Shown: one piece after another, positions 1-7,189 of the stretch
Layout: every line of letters starts with the position of its first letter
Position numbering within the stretch: the first letter of the stretch is position 1
Source of the DNA: Calditrichaceae bacterium
GTDB taxonomy: Bacteria; Calditrichota; Calditrichia; RBG-13-44-9; J075
NCBI GenBank assembly: GCA_013360445.1
Contig: JABWBP010000049.1
Location: forward strand, 1 to 32,358
Length of the DNA: 32,358 nt
Direction: 5' to 3'
Notes under the pieces: model-generated
Told to the model about the DNA's origin: nothing
Databases searched by the model: none
The model's input: only the letters and a program-made list of their open reading frames with translations
Translations under genes and position numbers: made by a program

Positions 1-272
1 AGCAGGGAAAACGATTCTAAATGCTCTCCACGAAGTGGTGGATACCCAAAATTCTTCCTCTGTGGCCTCTGTGATCTCTGTGGCTGAATAGTAACAAAAT
101 AAGTTATATTGATTCCCTTTATACTTTTCCCTTTTTACTTTTTACTTTTTCCTTCGCGGGAGGAATAAAACTGCTTGTCTAAAAACTTCGTTTTTTTTAA
201 ACTATATACCCAAAGGGACTTGTAATTGCCGCAAAAAAAAGTTAGGGACTCTGTAAGTAAAAGGAGAACACT
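1..272. other. Gene-free leader upstream of the TPR gene
   Basis: I see no gene here. Positions 19-94 hold one copy of a 76-base repeat whose inverted partner lies at 32133-32208. Positions about 119-155 are a pyrimidine-rich stutter of TTTTTAC and TTTTCCC words. The rest is AT-rich and must contain the promoter of the gene at 273, but I cannot place its -35 and -10 boxes with confidence. Confidence 0.6.
19..94 (+). repeat. Long-range 76-base inverted repeat, left copy
   Basis: Matches the reverse complement of 32133-32208 at all but two of 76 positions by eye. It contains the small palindrome CCACGAAGTGG at 28-38 and a run of CTCTGTGG-type words. The same CCACTTCGTGG core occurs at 1698-1708 before glyA. 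It is non-coding and about 32 kb from its partner. Confidence 0.85.
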
Positions 273-1580
273 GTGAACAAGAAATTCTGGCTTTTCAGCC
301 TTCACCGGATGTGGGGAGTTGGGCTTGCCCTTTTACTAACCTTAAGCGCCGTACCTCTCTTTGCGCAGGATGATATGGAAGAAGAGGCTGCCGCCGAAGC
401 CCAGAATTGCAAACCGGCAGATCTCTCTACTCCTTACGACGCCTTTAAATCGGACACTATCTCCCAGAAGCAGATCAATATCTGGTATAGCTTCGGGTCC
501 GAAGAATTCAAGCACGAGCAGTACATACGCGCGGTACCATACTTCTGGAAAGTGGTCATCAACGATAAGGATGGCACTTTTAAAGTGGTTTATTCCAAAA
601 TCGCCACCTGCTATTTCGAGCTGGCGAAAGGAGAAGAAAACCAGGCCGCGTACCTGGATAGCACCCTGATCGCGGTTTACCGGGGGCTGGAAAAATATCC
701 CGACTATGTTACCCTGCACTACCGCGCCGGCAGCATCTTCAGCACCCTGGGGAAGACCCAGTGCGCAATCCCCCATTACGAGGCCCTGGTGGCGGCAAAT
801 CCCCAGGAAGTTAGTTACCTGAAGGCGCTGGCGGGGCTGTTATTCCAGATTCAGGATGAACGGTGTATCCAGTACCAGAAAAAGGTGGTGGAATTGCAGC
901 CGGATGACACGGAGGCGAATAACCTGTTGATCCAGATGTATCAATTCTTTGGCTTTGACCCGATTGACCCGATCAGGGACGCTTTCCTGAACGATACCAC
1001 CAATGTAGCCAACGCCATGCGCTACGGCAACGAGGCTTTCATTATCGGCCAGTATAAAGAAGCGCTGCGGGCGGCCAATGCCGCCATCAAAAAGGAACCC
1101 AACAACATCGCCGCCCTGGAATTGAAAGCAAAGAGCTATGAAGCTTTAGACAATACCAGCGATGCCATCAGCACCTACCGCGAAGTTCTCAAGATCGATC
1201 CGAAAAACACCGCGGTATTGTGCAACATTGCCCGGAATTACCTGCGGTTGAATAACTTTGCCCAGGCGCAAGCGCAGGTAGGGCAGGCAAAACGTGTCGA
1301 TCCTAATAACGGCGAACCGTACATGGTCATGGCCGAGATATACATTGCCGCGGCGGAATACTGCTCCAACAGGCGCGGGGAGAATAAGTATAACTTAGAT
1401 GATAAACTGGTCTTCGAAAAAGCGGTAGAAGAATTGAAAAAAGCGGAGCGCGACCCCAATTTCAGGGCCGCCGCAAACACCCGCCGCAATGGGCTTAAAG
1501 ATTTCGTGCGCACCAAAGAGGATATTTTCATGAACCCCAGAACCAGCATCAAGGATGAATGCTATAGCTGGGTCCAATAA
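273..1580 (+). CDS. Exported tetratricopeptide-repeat protein
   Basis: A 435-residue protein with an N-terminal signal peptide: basic MNKK start, hydrophobic stretch near residues 14-28, and a likely cleavage after the Ala-Gln of LFAQ around residue 31. The rest is mostly helical TPR-like units, clearest around residues 60-230 and 250-345, with typical Ala/Gly/Tyr spacing and Asp/Asn-Pro caps such as KIDPKN and RVDPNN. TPRs are protein-interaction scaffolds, so a periplasmic or envelope-assembly role is likely, but no partner can be named. The start is GTG, chosen because AAGGAG lies six bases upstream (261-266) and the signal peptide follows at once. It is followed by a palindrome-rich spacer before glyA, so co-transcription is uncertain. 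Confidence 0.85.
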   Translation: MNKKFWLFSLHRMWGVGLALLLTLSAVPLFAQDDMEEEAAAEAQNCKPADLSTPYDAFKSDTISQKQINIWYSFGSEEFKHEQYIRAVPYFWKVVINDKDGTFKVVYSKIATCYFELAKGEENQAAYLDSTLIAVYRGLEKYPDYVTLHYRAGSIFSTLGKTQCAIPHYEALVAANPQEVSYLKALAGLLFQIQDERCIQYQKKVVELQPDDTEANNLLIQMYQFFGFDPIDPIRDAFLNDTTNVANAMRYGNEAFIIGQYKEALRAANAAIKKEPNNIAALELKAKSYEALDNTSDAISTYREVLKIDPKNTAVLCNIARNYLRLNNFAQAQAQVGQAKRVDPNNGEPYMVMAEIYIAAAEYCSNRRGENKYNLDDKLVFEKAVEELKKAERDPNFRAAANTRRNGLKDFVRTKEDIFMNPRTSIKDECYSWVQ

Positions 1581-1619
1581 TATCCACGCCTTCGCCCGGA
1601 GCGCCAGACTTCTCGAATC

Positions 1620-1714
1620 GGAGTGCAAAGCTTTAGCTTTGCACTGATAAAACGTCGCTCCCAACCGCTGCAAAGCTGAAGCTTTGCTCCAAAGGAGCCA
1701 CTTCGTGGCGCTCC
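1620..1714. repeat. Three consecutive hairpins upstream of glyA
   Basis: The spacer holds GAGTGCAAAGCTTTAGC with its mirror (1621-1645), GCAAAGCTGAAGCTTTGC (1670-1687) and GGAGCCACTTCGTGGCGCTC (1694-1713, pairing continues to 1714). The first two belong to a palindrome family also found at 12492, 26746 and 28635. The third shares its CCACTTCGTGG core with the repeats at the window ends. They may fold in RNA as transcript 3' ends, but none has a U-tract. Confidence 0.75.
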
Positions 1715-1738
1715 CGGGGAATACCCAAAGGGGCTATC

Positions 1739-3043
1739 ATGTTAGAATACATCAAACAAAGCGACCCGGAAATTTTCAACGCCATTAATGGGGAGATTGA
1801 GCGGGAGAATACCACCCTGGAGCTGATCGCCTCGGAGAATTTCGTCAGCAAAGCAGTGCTCCAGGCGAACGGCTGCGTGATGACCAACAAGTACGCGGAA
1901 GGCTATCCCGCCAAACGCTATTACGGCGGCTGCGAATGGGTGGACGTGGCGGAGAACCTCGCCCGCGACCGCGCCAAAGCGCTGTTCCAGGCGGAATATG
2001 CCAACGTTCAGCCCCACTCCGGCGCGCAGGCGAATATGGCGGTCTATTTTACGTTTTGCCAGCCCGGCGACACCGTGTTAGGTATGAATTTAGCCCACGG
2101 CGGGCATCTTACCCACGGCAGCCCGGTGAATTTTTCCGGCAAAATCTATAACATCGTCGCCTACGGGGTGAAGCGGGAAACCGGGTACATCGACATGGAC
2201 GACGTGGCGCAGAAAGCCCGGGAACACAAACCGCGCCTGATCATCGTGGGCGCCAGCGCCTACAGCCGCTATTACGAGTTCGACAAATTCCGCGAGATCG
2301 CCGGCGAGACCGGCGCGATTCTCTGGGCCGACGTGGCTCACCCCGCCGGCCTCATCGCCGCGGGGCTGCACCCCTCCCCCATCCCCTATTGCGACGTGGT
2401 CACCACCACTACCCACAAAACCCTGCGCGGCCCGCGCGGCGGCATGGTGTTGATGGGCAAAGACAAAGAGAACGACATGGGACAGGTAGCCCCCAAATCC
2501 GGGCGCACCAAAATGCTCTCCGAATTATTGGACAGCACGGTAATGCCCGGGGTGCAGGGCGGCCCGCTGATGCACGTCATCGCCGCCAAAGCGGTAGCGT
2601 TCAAAGAAGCGCTGCAGCCGGGTTTCAAACAATACGCCGCGCAGATCATCCGCAACGCCAAAGCCCTGGCCGGGGAGTTGGTGGAATTGGGCTACGATCT
2701 CATCTCCGGCGGCACCGACAATCACGTCATGTTAGTGGATTTGACCAGAACCGGGCTTTCCGGCAAGGACGCGGAAGACGCGCTGCACCAGGCCGGCATC
2801 ACCGTGAACAAAAACATGGTTCCCTTTGACCAGCGCAGCCCCTTAGTGACCAGCGGAATTCGCTTAGGAACCCCGGCGCTCACCACCCGCGGTTTCAAAG
2901 AGCAGGAAATGAAGCAGGTCGCCCGGCTGATCGACCGGGTGCTGAAGCACAAAGACGATGAAACCGTGAAAAAACAGGTGCGGGGAGAGATCAAAGAGAT
3001 GTGCGCGGCGTTTCCGCTGTATGATTTTGGGAAGGAAACGTGA
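1739..3043 (+). CDS. glyA: Serine hydroxymethyltransferase
   Basis: Cytosolic PLP enzyme converting serine and tetrahydrofolate to glycine and 5,10-methylene-tetrahydrofolate, the main one-carbon source. At 434 residues it is of normal length. It shows the N-terminal [11 protein letters not shown] block, the [13 protein letters not shown] block, and the PLP-lysine motif [14 protein letters not shown] with the Schiff-base lysine at about residue 227. The active-site segment VQGGPLMH follows. The ATG start has AAGGGG about seven bases upstream. It is followed by a strong intrinsic terminator at 3077, so it ends its transcript. Nothing is unusual; the assignment is secure. Confidence 0.98.
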   Translation: MLEYIKQSDPEIFNAINGEIERENTTLELIASENFVSKAVLQANGCVMTNKYAEGYPAKRYYGGCEWVDVAENLARDRAKALFQAEYANVQPHSGAQANMAVYFTFCQPGDTVLGMNLAHGGHLTHGSPVNFSGKIYNIVAYGVKRETGYIDMDDVAQKAREHKPRLIIVGASAYSRYYEFDKFREIAGETGAILWADVAHPAGLIAAGLHPSPIPYCDVVTTTTHKTLRGPRGGMVLMGKDKENDMGQVAPKSGRTKMLSELLDSTVMPGVQGGPLMHVIAAKAVAFKEALQPGFKQYAAQIIRNAKALAGELVELGYDLISGGTDNHVMLVDLTRTGLSGKDAEDALHQAGITVNKNMVPFDQRSPLVTSGIRLGTPALTTRGFKEQEMKQVARLIDRVLKHKDDETVKKQVRGEIKEMCAAFPLYDFGKET

Positions 3044-3076
3044 GCAGAATTAGAGTGAGTAGCAATGCTACCGCTA

Positions 3077-3105
3077 GGCCGCTGAATCGTTCAGCGGCCT
3101 TTTTT
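3077..3105 (+). terminator. Intrinsic terminator of glyA
   Basis: A perfect 10-base-pair stem GGCCGCTGAA/TTCAGCGGCC with a three-base TCG loop is followed by six T residues. It lies 34 bases after the glyA stop codon. Confidence 0.92.
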
Positions 3106-3194
3106 GTTTCTTATCCGGCGTTCGAGGCAATATACGAGCTGAAACTGCAAGAAATTTACTTCTTGTATTAGCCAAAGGCCAGGCCTGATTCCGA

Positions 3195-3235
3195 CAAAAA
3201 AGCCCGGATCGCACTGGCGGCGATCCGGGTTTTTT
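3195..3235. terminator. Bidirectional terminator between glyA and the GDSL gene
   Basis: The stem CCCGGATCGC/GCGATCCGGG is flanked by six A residues on the left (3196-3201) and six T residues on the right (3230-3235). It can therefore stop transcription from both sides. Its main job is probably to end the minus-strand transcript of the GDSL gene, whose stop codon is at 3259. Confidence 0.88.
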
Positions 3236-3258
3236 CATTCAGATGAAAAAATTGTTGC

Positions 3259-4800
3259 TTAGAAATCGGTAAAGATAGCCCTGGCTTGCAAGGCCGCTTC
3301 CGGGGAAATTCCGGTGATATTTTTGCCTAAGTATTGCCCCTTATACGCGGCGGTGTTGACTTTGGGAATCGCCAGGCCCAATACCTGGTTGATCTTGTCA
3401 ATGAACAGGTTGGCCATAATCGCGTTCCCGCCGTTGTTGGGGTGCACCCCGTCCAAGCTGAAAGCGGTATTGGCCGGGTCGAAGAAAACGAATTTGCCGG
3501 AATATCCATCCAGGCCCGAGGTGTTCAACTGGTTCAGGGCTGTGTTCATATCGACCACGGGTATTTTCGCGCCGGCGATTCCGGCGATCACCTGGTTGAA
3601 TGCCGTAACCGCCGCCAACATACCGGCTTCTTCATCCGCGGTAATGGTCAGGCTGCCGGGAATGGGAACGCCGCTGGGGGTTAAACCGGCGGCAATCATT
3701 CCCTGCACCGCCTGCTGCGCCAGCCCCGCGGCAATCGGGGCAGGATAACCGGCGCCAATCAGTAAATCGGCAATGGCGGTAGAATCCGGAACGCCTAAGC
3801 CGGTCGCTTGATACTGGCTCAGGAAGGGCAGCAGAACATGCTTCACCGGGCTGGCCTGGCCGCCCATAATGCCTTCCGCCGTCAACAAGGGTAAATATAA
3901 TACCGAAGTCGGGTCGGGATCGAAGTCCACCGGCTGGAAAGTAGGCCCGAACACCACCGGCAACTTCACCAGTCCCACTCCCGGAACCGGCACGTCGCGG
4001 TAGATCAGGTTATCCAGCAGATTCACGTAAGGAATATCGGTCACGTTAGGAATATTGGCCAGGACGATCCCCACATTGCCGTCGCGGATTTTAGCGATTT
4101 CCTGGATCAGCCGGATATAATCCGCCTGGAAATCGGCGACGGGGGTAATCAGGCTCAGGTTTCCGCCGGCCAGGGCCGCGCCCAATACGTCGTTATTGCC
4201 GACCCACAGCGCCACCAGGGTGGGCGCCAGAAGCTGCGCTTGCTGCACCTGGGTGGTATTGCCGAAGTTGGGATTTCGCAGCACCAGGTTGAAAAAGGGA
4301 TTCACGCTGCTGGCGGTGGTGGCGTCGTACGCCGTTAATACGTCGTGTAACTTGGCTCCTGGAACGCCTAAGTTGTCATAGGGTCTGGATAACGTGGCAT
4401 TCCCGCCTTGCACCAGCAGATTGCTAATGCCGGCAATTCCGCCCGGCACCGGATCGCCGGGAAGGATCTGGCCATTCTCATATTTCAACGGGCCAAACGC
4501 TTCCCCGGTTTGAGTATTGGCGCTGCCGAAACCCGGGGCAGCCAGCCAGGGCATTTGAATTGTAGATGCCCGGCCCATTTGCTGGGCAATAAAATATGGG
4601 TAACTGTGCCGCTGGAAATCTTCCACCAGCCCGCCGGACTGGTAGCCTGCGGTCAAGCTGTTGCCGACAAATACCATCTTGCTCAGCGGCAGGGTTTGCG
4701 GTTGAATGGTGGTAATCGTCGGCTGGGTGGGTTCTTCTATCTGGCAGGCCGTGAAAACCAGCATCGTCGCCAACAACAGAAATTTCATAAAGGTTTTCAT
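3259..4800 (-). CDS. GDSL/SGNH-family esterase lipoprotein
   Basis: A 513-residue lipoprotein with lipobox FTAC (Cys19) after a short hydrophobic signal. It carries the SGNH hydrolase blocks: VGNSLTAGY with probable nucleophile Ser48, GNND in block III, and DGVHPNN with probable catalytic Asp450 and His453. Such enzymes hydrolyse carboxyl esters and lipids; the exact substrate cannot be read from sequence. The ATG has AGGAG seven bases upstream. It lies 39 bases downstream of the FadL-type channel on the same strand and almost certainly shares its transcript, suggesting that the esterase frees acyl chains at the envelope which the channel imports. It is longer than minimal SGNH enzymes because of an Ala/Gly/Pro-rich insertion around residues 265-420. 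Confidence 0.88.
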   Translation of the reverse strand: MKTFMKFLLLATMLVFTACQIEEPTQPTITTIQPQTLPLSKMVFVGNSLTAGYQSGGLVEDFQRHSYPYFIAQQMGRASTIQMPWLAAPGFGSANTQTGEAFGPLKYENGQILPGDPVPGGIAGISNLLVQGGNATLSRPYDNLGVPGAKLHDVLTAYDATTASSVNPFFNLVLRNPNFGNTTQVQQAQLLAPTLVALWVGNNDVLGAALAGGNLSLITPVADFQADYIRLIQEIAKIRDGNVGIVLANIPNVTDIPYVNLLDNLIYRDVPVPGVGLVKLPVVFGPTFQPVDFDPDPTSVLYLPLLTAEGIMGGQASPVKHVLLPFLSQYQATGLGVPDSTAIADLLIGAGYPAPIAAGLAQQAVQGMIAAGLTPSGVPIPGSLTITADEEAGMLAAVTAFNQVIAGIAGAKIPVVDMNTALNQLNTSGLDGYSGKFVFFDPANTAFSLDGVHPNNGGNAIMANLFIDKINQVLGLAIPKVNTAAYKGQYLGKNITGISPEAALQARAIFTDF

Positions 4801-4839
4801 TATATCGCTCCTGATTTTTTTTTTGCTGAATGGGAGATA

Positions 4840-6132
4840 TTACTCAATCGAATACCCGATGCTGAACATGTACAGATTGGCATAGGAAAGGTACTTTCCG
4901 TTGAAATTATTCTCGTTTTTGCCAACCCCGTCTTCCACGGTGCTGCGCTTGCCAATATCCACGAACATATACCCGAGGTCAAACTGGAATTTCCCGGCTT
5001 TGTATCCCAGACCCATGGTATAATCGTTGCGAGTATCGTCCGGGAGCAGCGGGCTTACCGATTCCACCGGCTGGGGAGTCTTATCATAGATAAATCCCGC
5101 CCGCACGGAGAATCTTTCAGTCAGGTCGTAGTGCATCCCGAAACGCAACTGGTAGGCGTTGCTATAGTTCAGATTGAGTTCCGAGGTCAAGGCCGGGTTA
5201 TCGAGGATTAGCTCTACTTTATCGACAACTTCCCAGCGGTACCAGGCATAATCGAATTCCACCCCGACTTTTTCGGTCAACTTATAATAAATACCGGCAA
5301 CGAAATAATTCGGGAAGCTAAGCTCGGCGTTCAGGGATTGCTCCAGACTGTATTGCCCGAAGTTGGTGATGCCGGCGGCCACGGTATTTTCGGAGCTGCC
5401 GGGTAGATCAAACAGGGTGAACGTTGCCGTGCCGTCTTCCACCTTGTTGGTGATGGAATGGCGGTAGGCCAGCCCTAATCCCAGGCGCTCTCCTCTATAC
5501 ATCACCCCCGCGGTAAAACCGAAAGTGGGCTTGGAAGAGCCGTCGATCTTGACTTCACCGGCGTCGGTTCCGGGGGAGCCGGGGCTGCCAAACGCGAGAA
5601 TATTTCTTATGAGGGTGATGTGGGCAAGCACCACGTCCAATCCTGCGGCCACGCTAAGGTTCGGGCTGATTTGATAGGCCGCCGTGGGGGTGATATAAAA
5701 CGATTTTAAATCCACGTCCCGGGAGATGAAGCGGCCGGGGAAATCATCTTCCCAGGCCAGGCCGAGCGCAAAAGGGGTTACCAGGGAGATGCCCGCGGCG
5801 AATTTTTCGCTAAACTTGTGCGTGGCATATATCCCGACCGGGGGGAACAACTGCTTTTGCGCCGGATAGACGGTATTATCGAAAATGGGCGCCGCGCCCA
5901 CAAACTGCGCCGAGGGCGAAATCAGCGTAAGGTTTCCATAGAAATTCGTACCGTTCAAGAAACCCAATCCGGCGGGGTTATAAAACAATACCGAGGCGTC
6001 ATAAGCCTGGGCCACGGCGGCATTGCCCATGGTGGCGGAACGGCCCCCGAACTCCCCGATATTGAACCCTGCCGCCAGGAGTAACCCGGTTGGCAGCAAA
6101 ACCATTAGTAAAATTGCAAAACCCTTCTTCAT
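4840..6132 (-). CDS. FadL/OmpP1-type outer-membrane channel
   Basis: A 430-residue outer-membrane protein of the FadL/TodX/OmpP1 family, which moves long-chain fatty acids and other hydrophobic compounds across the outer membrane. After a signal peptide of about 20 residues comes the family hallmark: a Gly-rich plug with GGRSATMGNAAVA and the FYNPAGL (NPA) motif near residue 52. Alternating amphipathic beta strands follow, and the chain ends FSIGYSIE with a tyrosine three residues before the C-terminus. The ATG start has AGGAGG four bases upstream. It is the first gene of a two-gene unit with the downstream GDSL lipoprotein. Family assignment is firm; the substrate is inferred. Confidence 0.92.
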   Translation of the reverse strand: MKKGFAILLMVLLPTGLLLAAGFNIGEFGGRSATMGNAAVAQAYDASVLFYNPAGLGFLNGTNFYGNLTLISPSAQFVGAAPIFDNTVYPAQKQLFPPVGIYATHKFSEKFAAGISLVTPFALGLAWEDDFPGRFISRDVDLKSFYITPTAAYQISPNLSVAAGLDVVLAHITLIRNILAFGSPGSPGTDAGEVKIDGSSKPTFGFTAGVMYRGERLGLGLAYRHSITNKVEDGTATFTLFDLPGSSENTVAAGITNFGQYSLEQSLNAELSFPNYFVAGIYYKLTEKVGVEFDYAWYRWEVVDKVELILDNPALTSELNLNYSNAYQLRFGMHYDLTERFSVRAGFIYDKTPQPVESVSPLLPDDTRNDYTMGLGYKAGKFQFDLGYMFVDIGKRSTVEDGVGKNENNFNGKYLSYANLYMFSIGYSIE

Positions 6133-6532
6133 AAGACCTCCTGTGAGTTAACGTTAAGTCCGCTGTTTTCTACCAGACCGTTATCTTCTCAGAATTTCTC
6201 TGAATTTAATACTTCTTTGAAAATGGACAATATCCCTGGAAAAGTTTCTTTACAGGATTGAAGATTAATAAATAGGACTCCCAAATCCGAAAATAATATA
6301 CCACACCTAAATGATAAAAAGAATGATAATCCTCAGAAAAAAATATGACTTTTGTCATGTTTTTGCACGAATTCAACGGCGCAGCGGGCAGAAAAGAAGC
6401 AATTCGATGATGAATATTGGATTTTCAGCCCGATCACCTTAATTTCACCCCGCGCAAGTTTTCACTCCCCTGCCGCCGCAGCCGGGCGCAGGGAAGGCAA
6501 TAATTCATCGAATCGCCGGGAGAGCAAAAAAT
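6133..6532. promoter_or_regulatory. AT-rich divergent promoter region (FadL / nth)
   Basis: Four hundred bases without a convincing gene separate the divergent FadL-type gene and nth, so both promoters should be here. The central part (about 6180-6370) is clearly more AT-rich than the flanking genes. The palindrome ATGACTTTTGTCAT lies at 6345-6358 and is a possible operator or small hairpin. No promoter boxes can be assigned confidently. Confidence 0.5.
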
Positions 6533-7162
6533 ATGTTGACGAAGAACAAAATTACCGCGGTGCTGCAAGTTCTGGAAGCCGAATACGGCCACACCGGCAC
6601 GGCGCTGAAATATCAAAATGATTTTCAATTGCTGGTAGCTACCATGCTATCCGCCCAGAGCACCGACAACCAGGTGAATAAGATTACTGAAAAACTGTTC
6701 CGGGAATGCCCGGACGCGAAATCCTTCGCGGCGCTCTCTTTAGAAGATTTGGAGGAGAAAATCAAACAGGTAGGACTCTACCGCAGCAAGGCAAGGAACA
6801 TCCTGGCCGCCTCGAAAATGATCTTGAACGATTTCGGGGGAAAAGTACCGCAGACGCTGGAGGCGCTGACCCGGCTGCCCGGGGTGGGGCGCAAAACCGC
6901 CAACGTGGTGATGAGCACCGCCTTTGCCATCCCCGCTATTGCGGTGGACACCCACGTTTTCCGGGTAGCCAATCGCATCGGCCTGGCGGAAGCGAAAAAC
7001 GAACTGAATACCGAATTACAACTGCAAGAAAACATCCCGCAGGAGAAATGGGCGCGCGCCCACCACTGGTTGATCTGGCACGGGCGAAAAGTTTGCAAGG
7101 CGCAGAATCCCCGCTGCGAGATCTGCCCCCTCCGGGATTATTGCCAATATTTTCACCGTTAG
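6533..7162 (+). CDS. nth: Endonuclease III (DNA glycosylase/AP lyase)
   Basis: Base-excision repair enzyme that removes oxidised pyrimidines and cleaves the abasic site. At 209 residues it has the usual length. It shows the helix-hairpin-helix motif LPGVGRKTANVV with catalytic Lys121, the catalytic Asp139 in VDTHVFRVANR, and the C-terminal 4Fe-4S ligands Cys188, Cys195, Cys198 and Cys204 in the classic C-x6-C-x2-C-x5-C spacing. The ATG is preceded by GGGAGAG. It runs towards the large adhesin-like gene and is separated from it by a hairpin that touches its stop codon. Confidence 0.97.
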   Translation: MLTKNKITAVLQVLEAEYGHTGTALKYQNDFQLLVATMLSAQSTDNQVNKITEKLFRECPDAKSFAALSLEDLEEKIKQVGLYRSKARNILAASKMILNDFGGKVPQTLEALTRLPGVGRKTANVVMSTAFAIPAIAVDTHVFRVANRIGLAEAKNELNTELQLQENIPQEKWARAHHWLIWHGRKVCKAQNPRCEICPLRDYCQYFHR

Positions 7163-7184
7163 GGGCGAATCGCAATTCGCCCCT
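7161..7184. terminator. Hairpin between convergent genes
   Basis: The 10-base-pair stem AGGGGCGAAT/ATTCGCCCCT with a four-base loop fills most of the 27-base gap between the nth stop and the stop of the minus-strand gene. It lacks a U-tract, so it may be a short palindromic repeat or transcript-end stabiliser rather than a classical terminator. Confidence 0.55.
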
Positions 7185-7189
7185 GCATA

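Noticed and set aside
4408-5211. 267-codon plus-strand open frame across the GDSL and FadL genes
   Set aside because: It runs antisense through two well-supported genes and shows no protein features.
6310-6335. Fur-box-like AATGATAAAAAGAATGATAATC sequence before the FadL gene
   Set aside because: Only a partial match in an AT-rich region, without an iron-related gene next to it.
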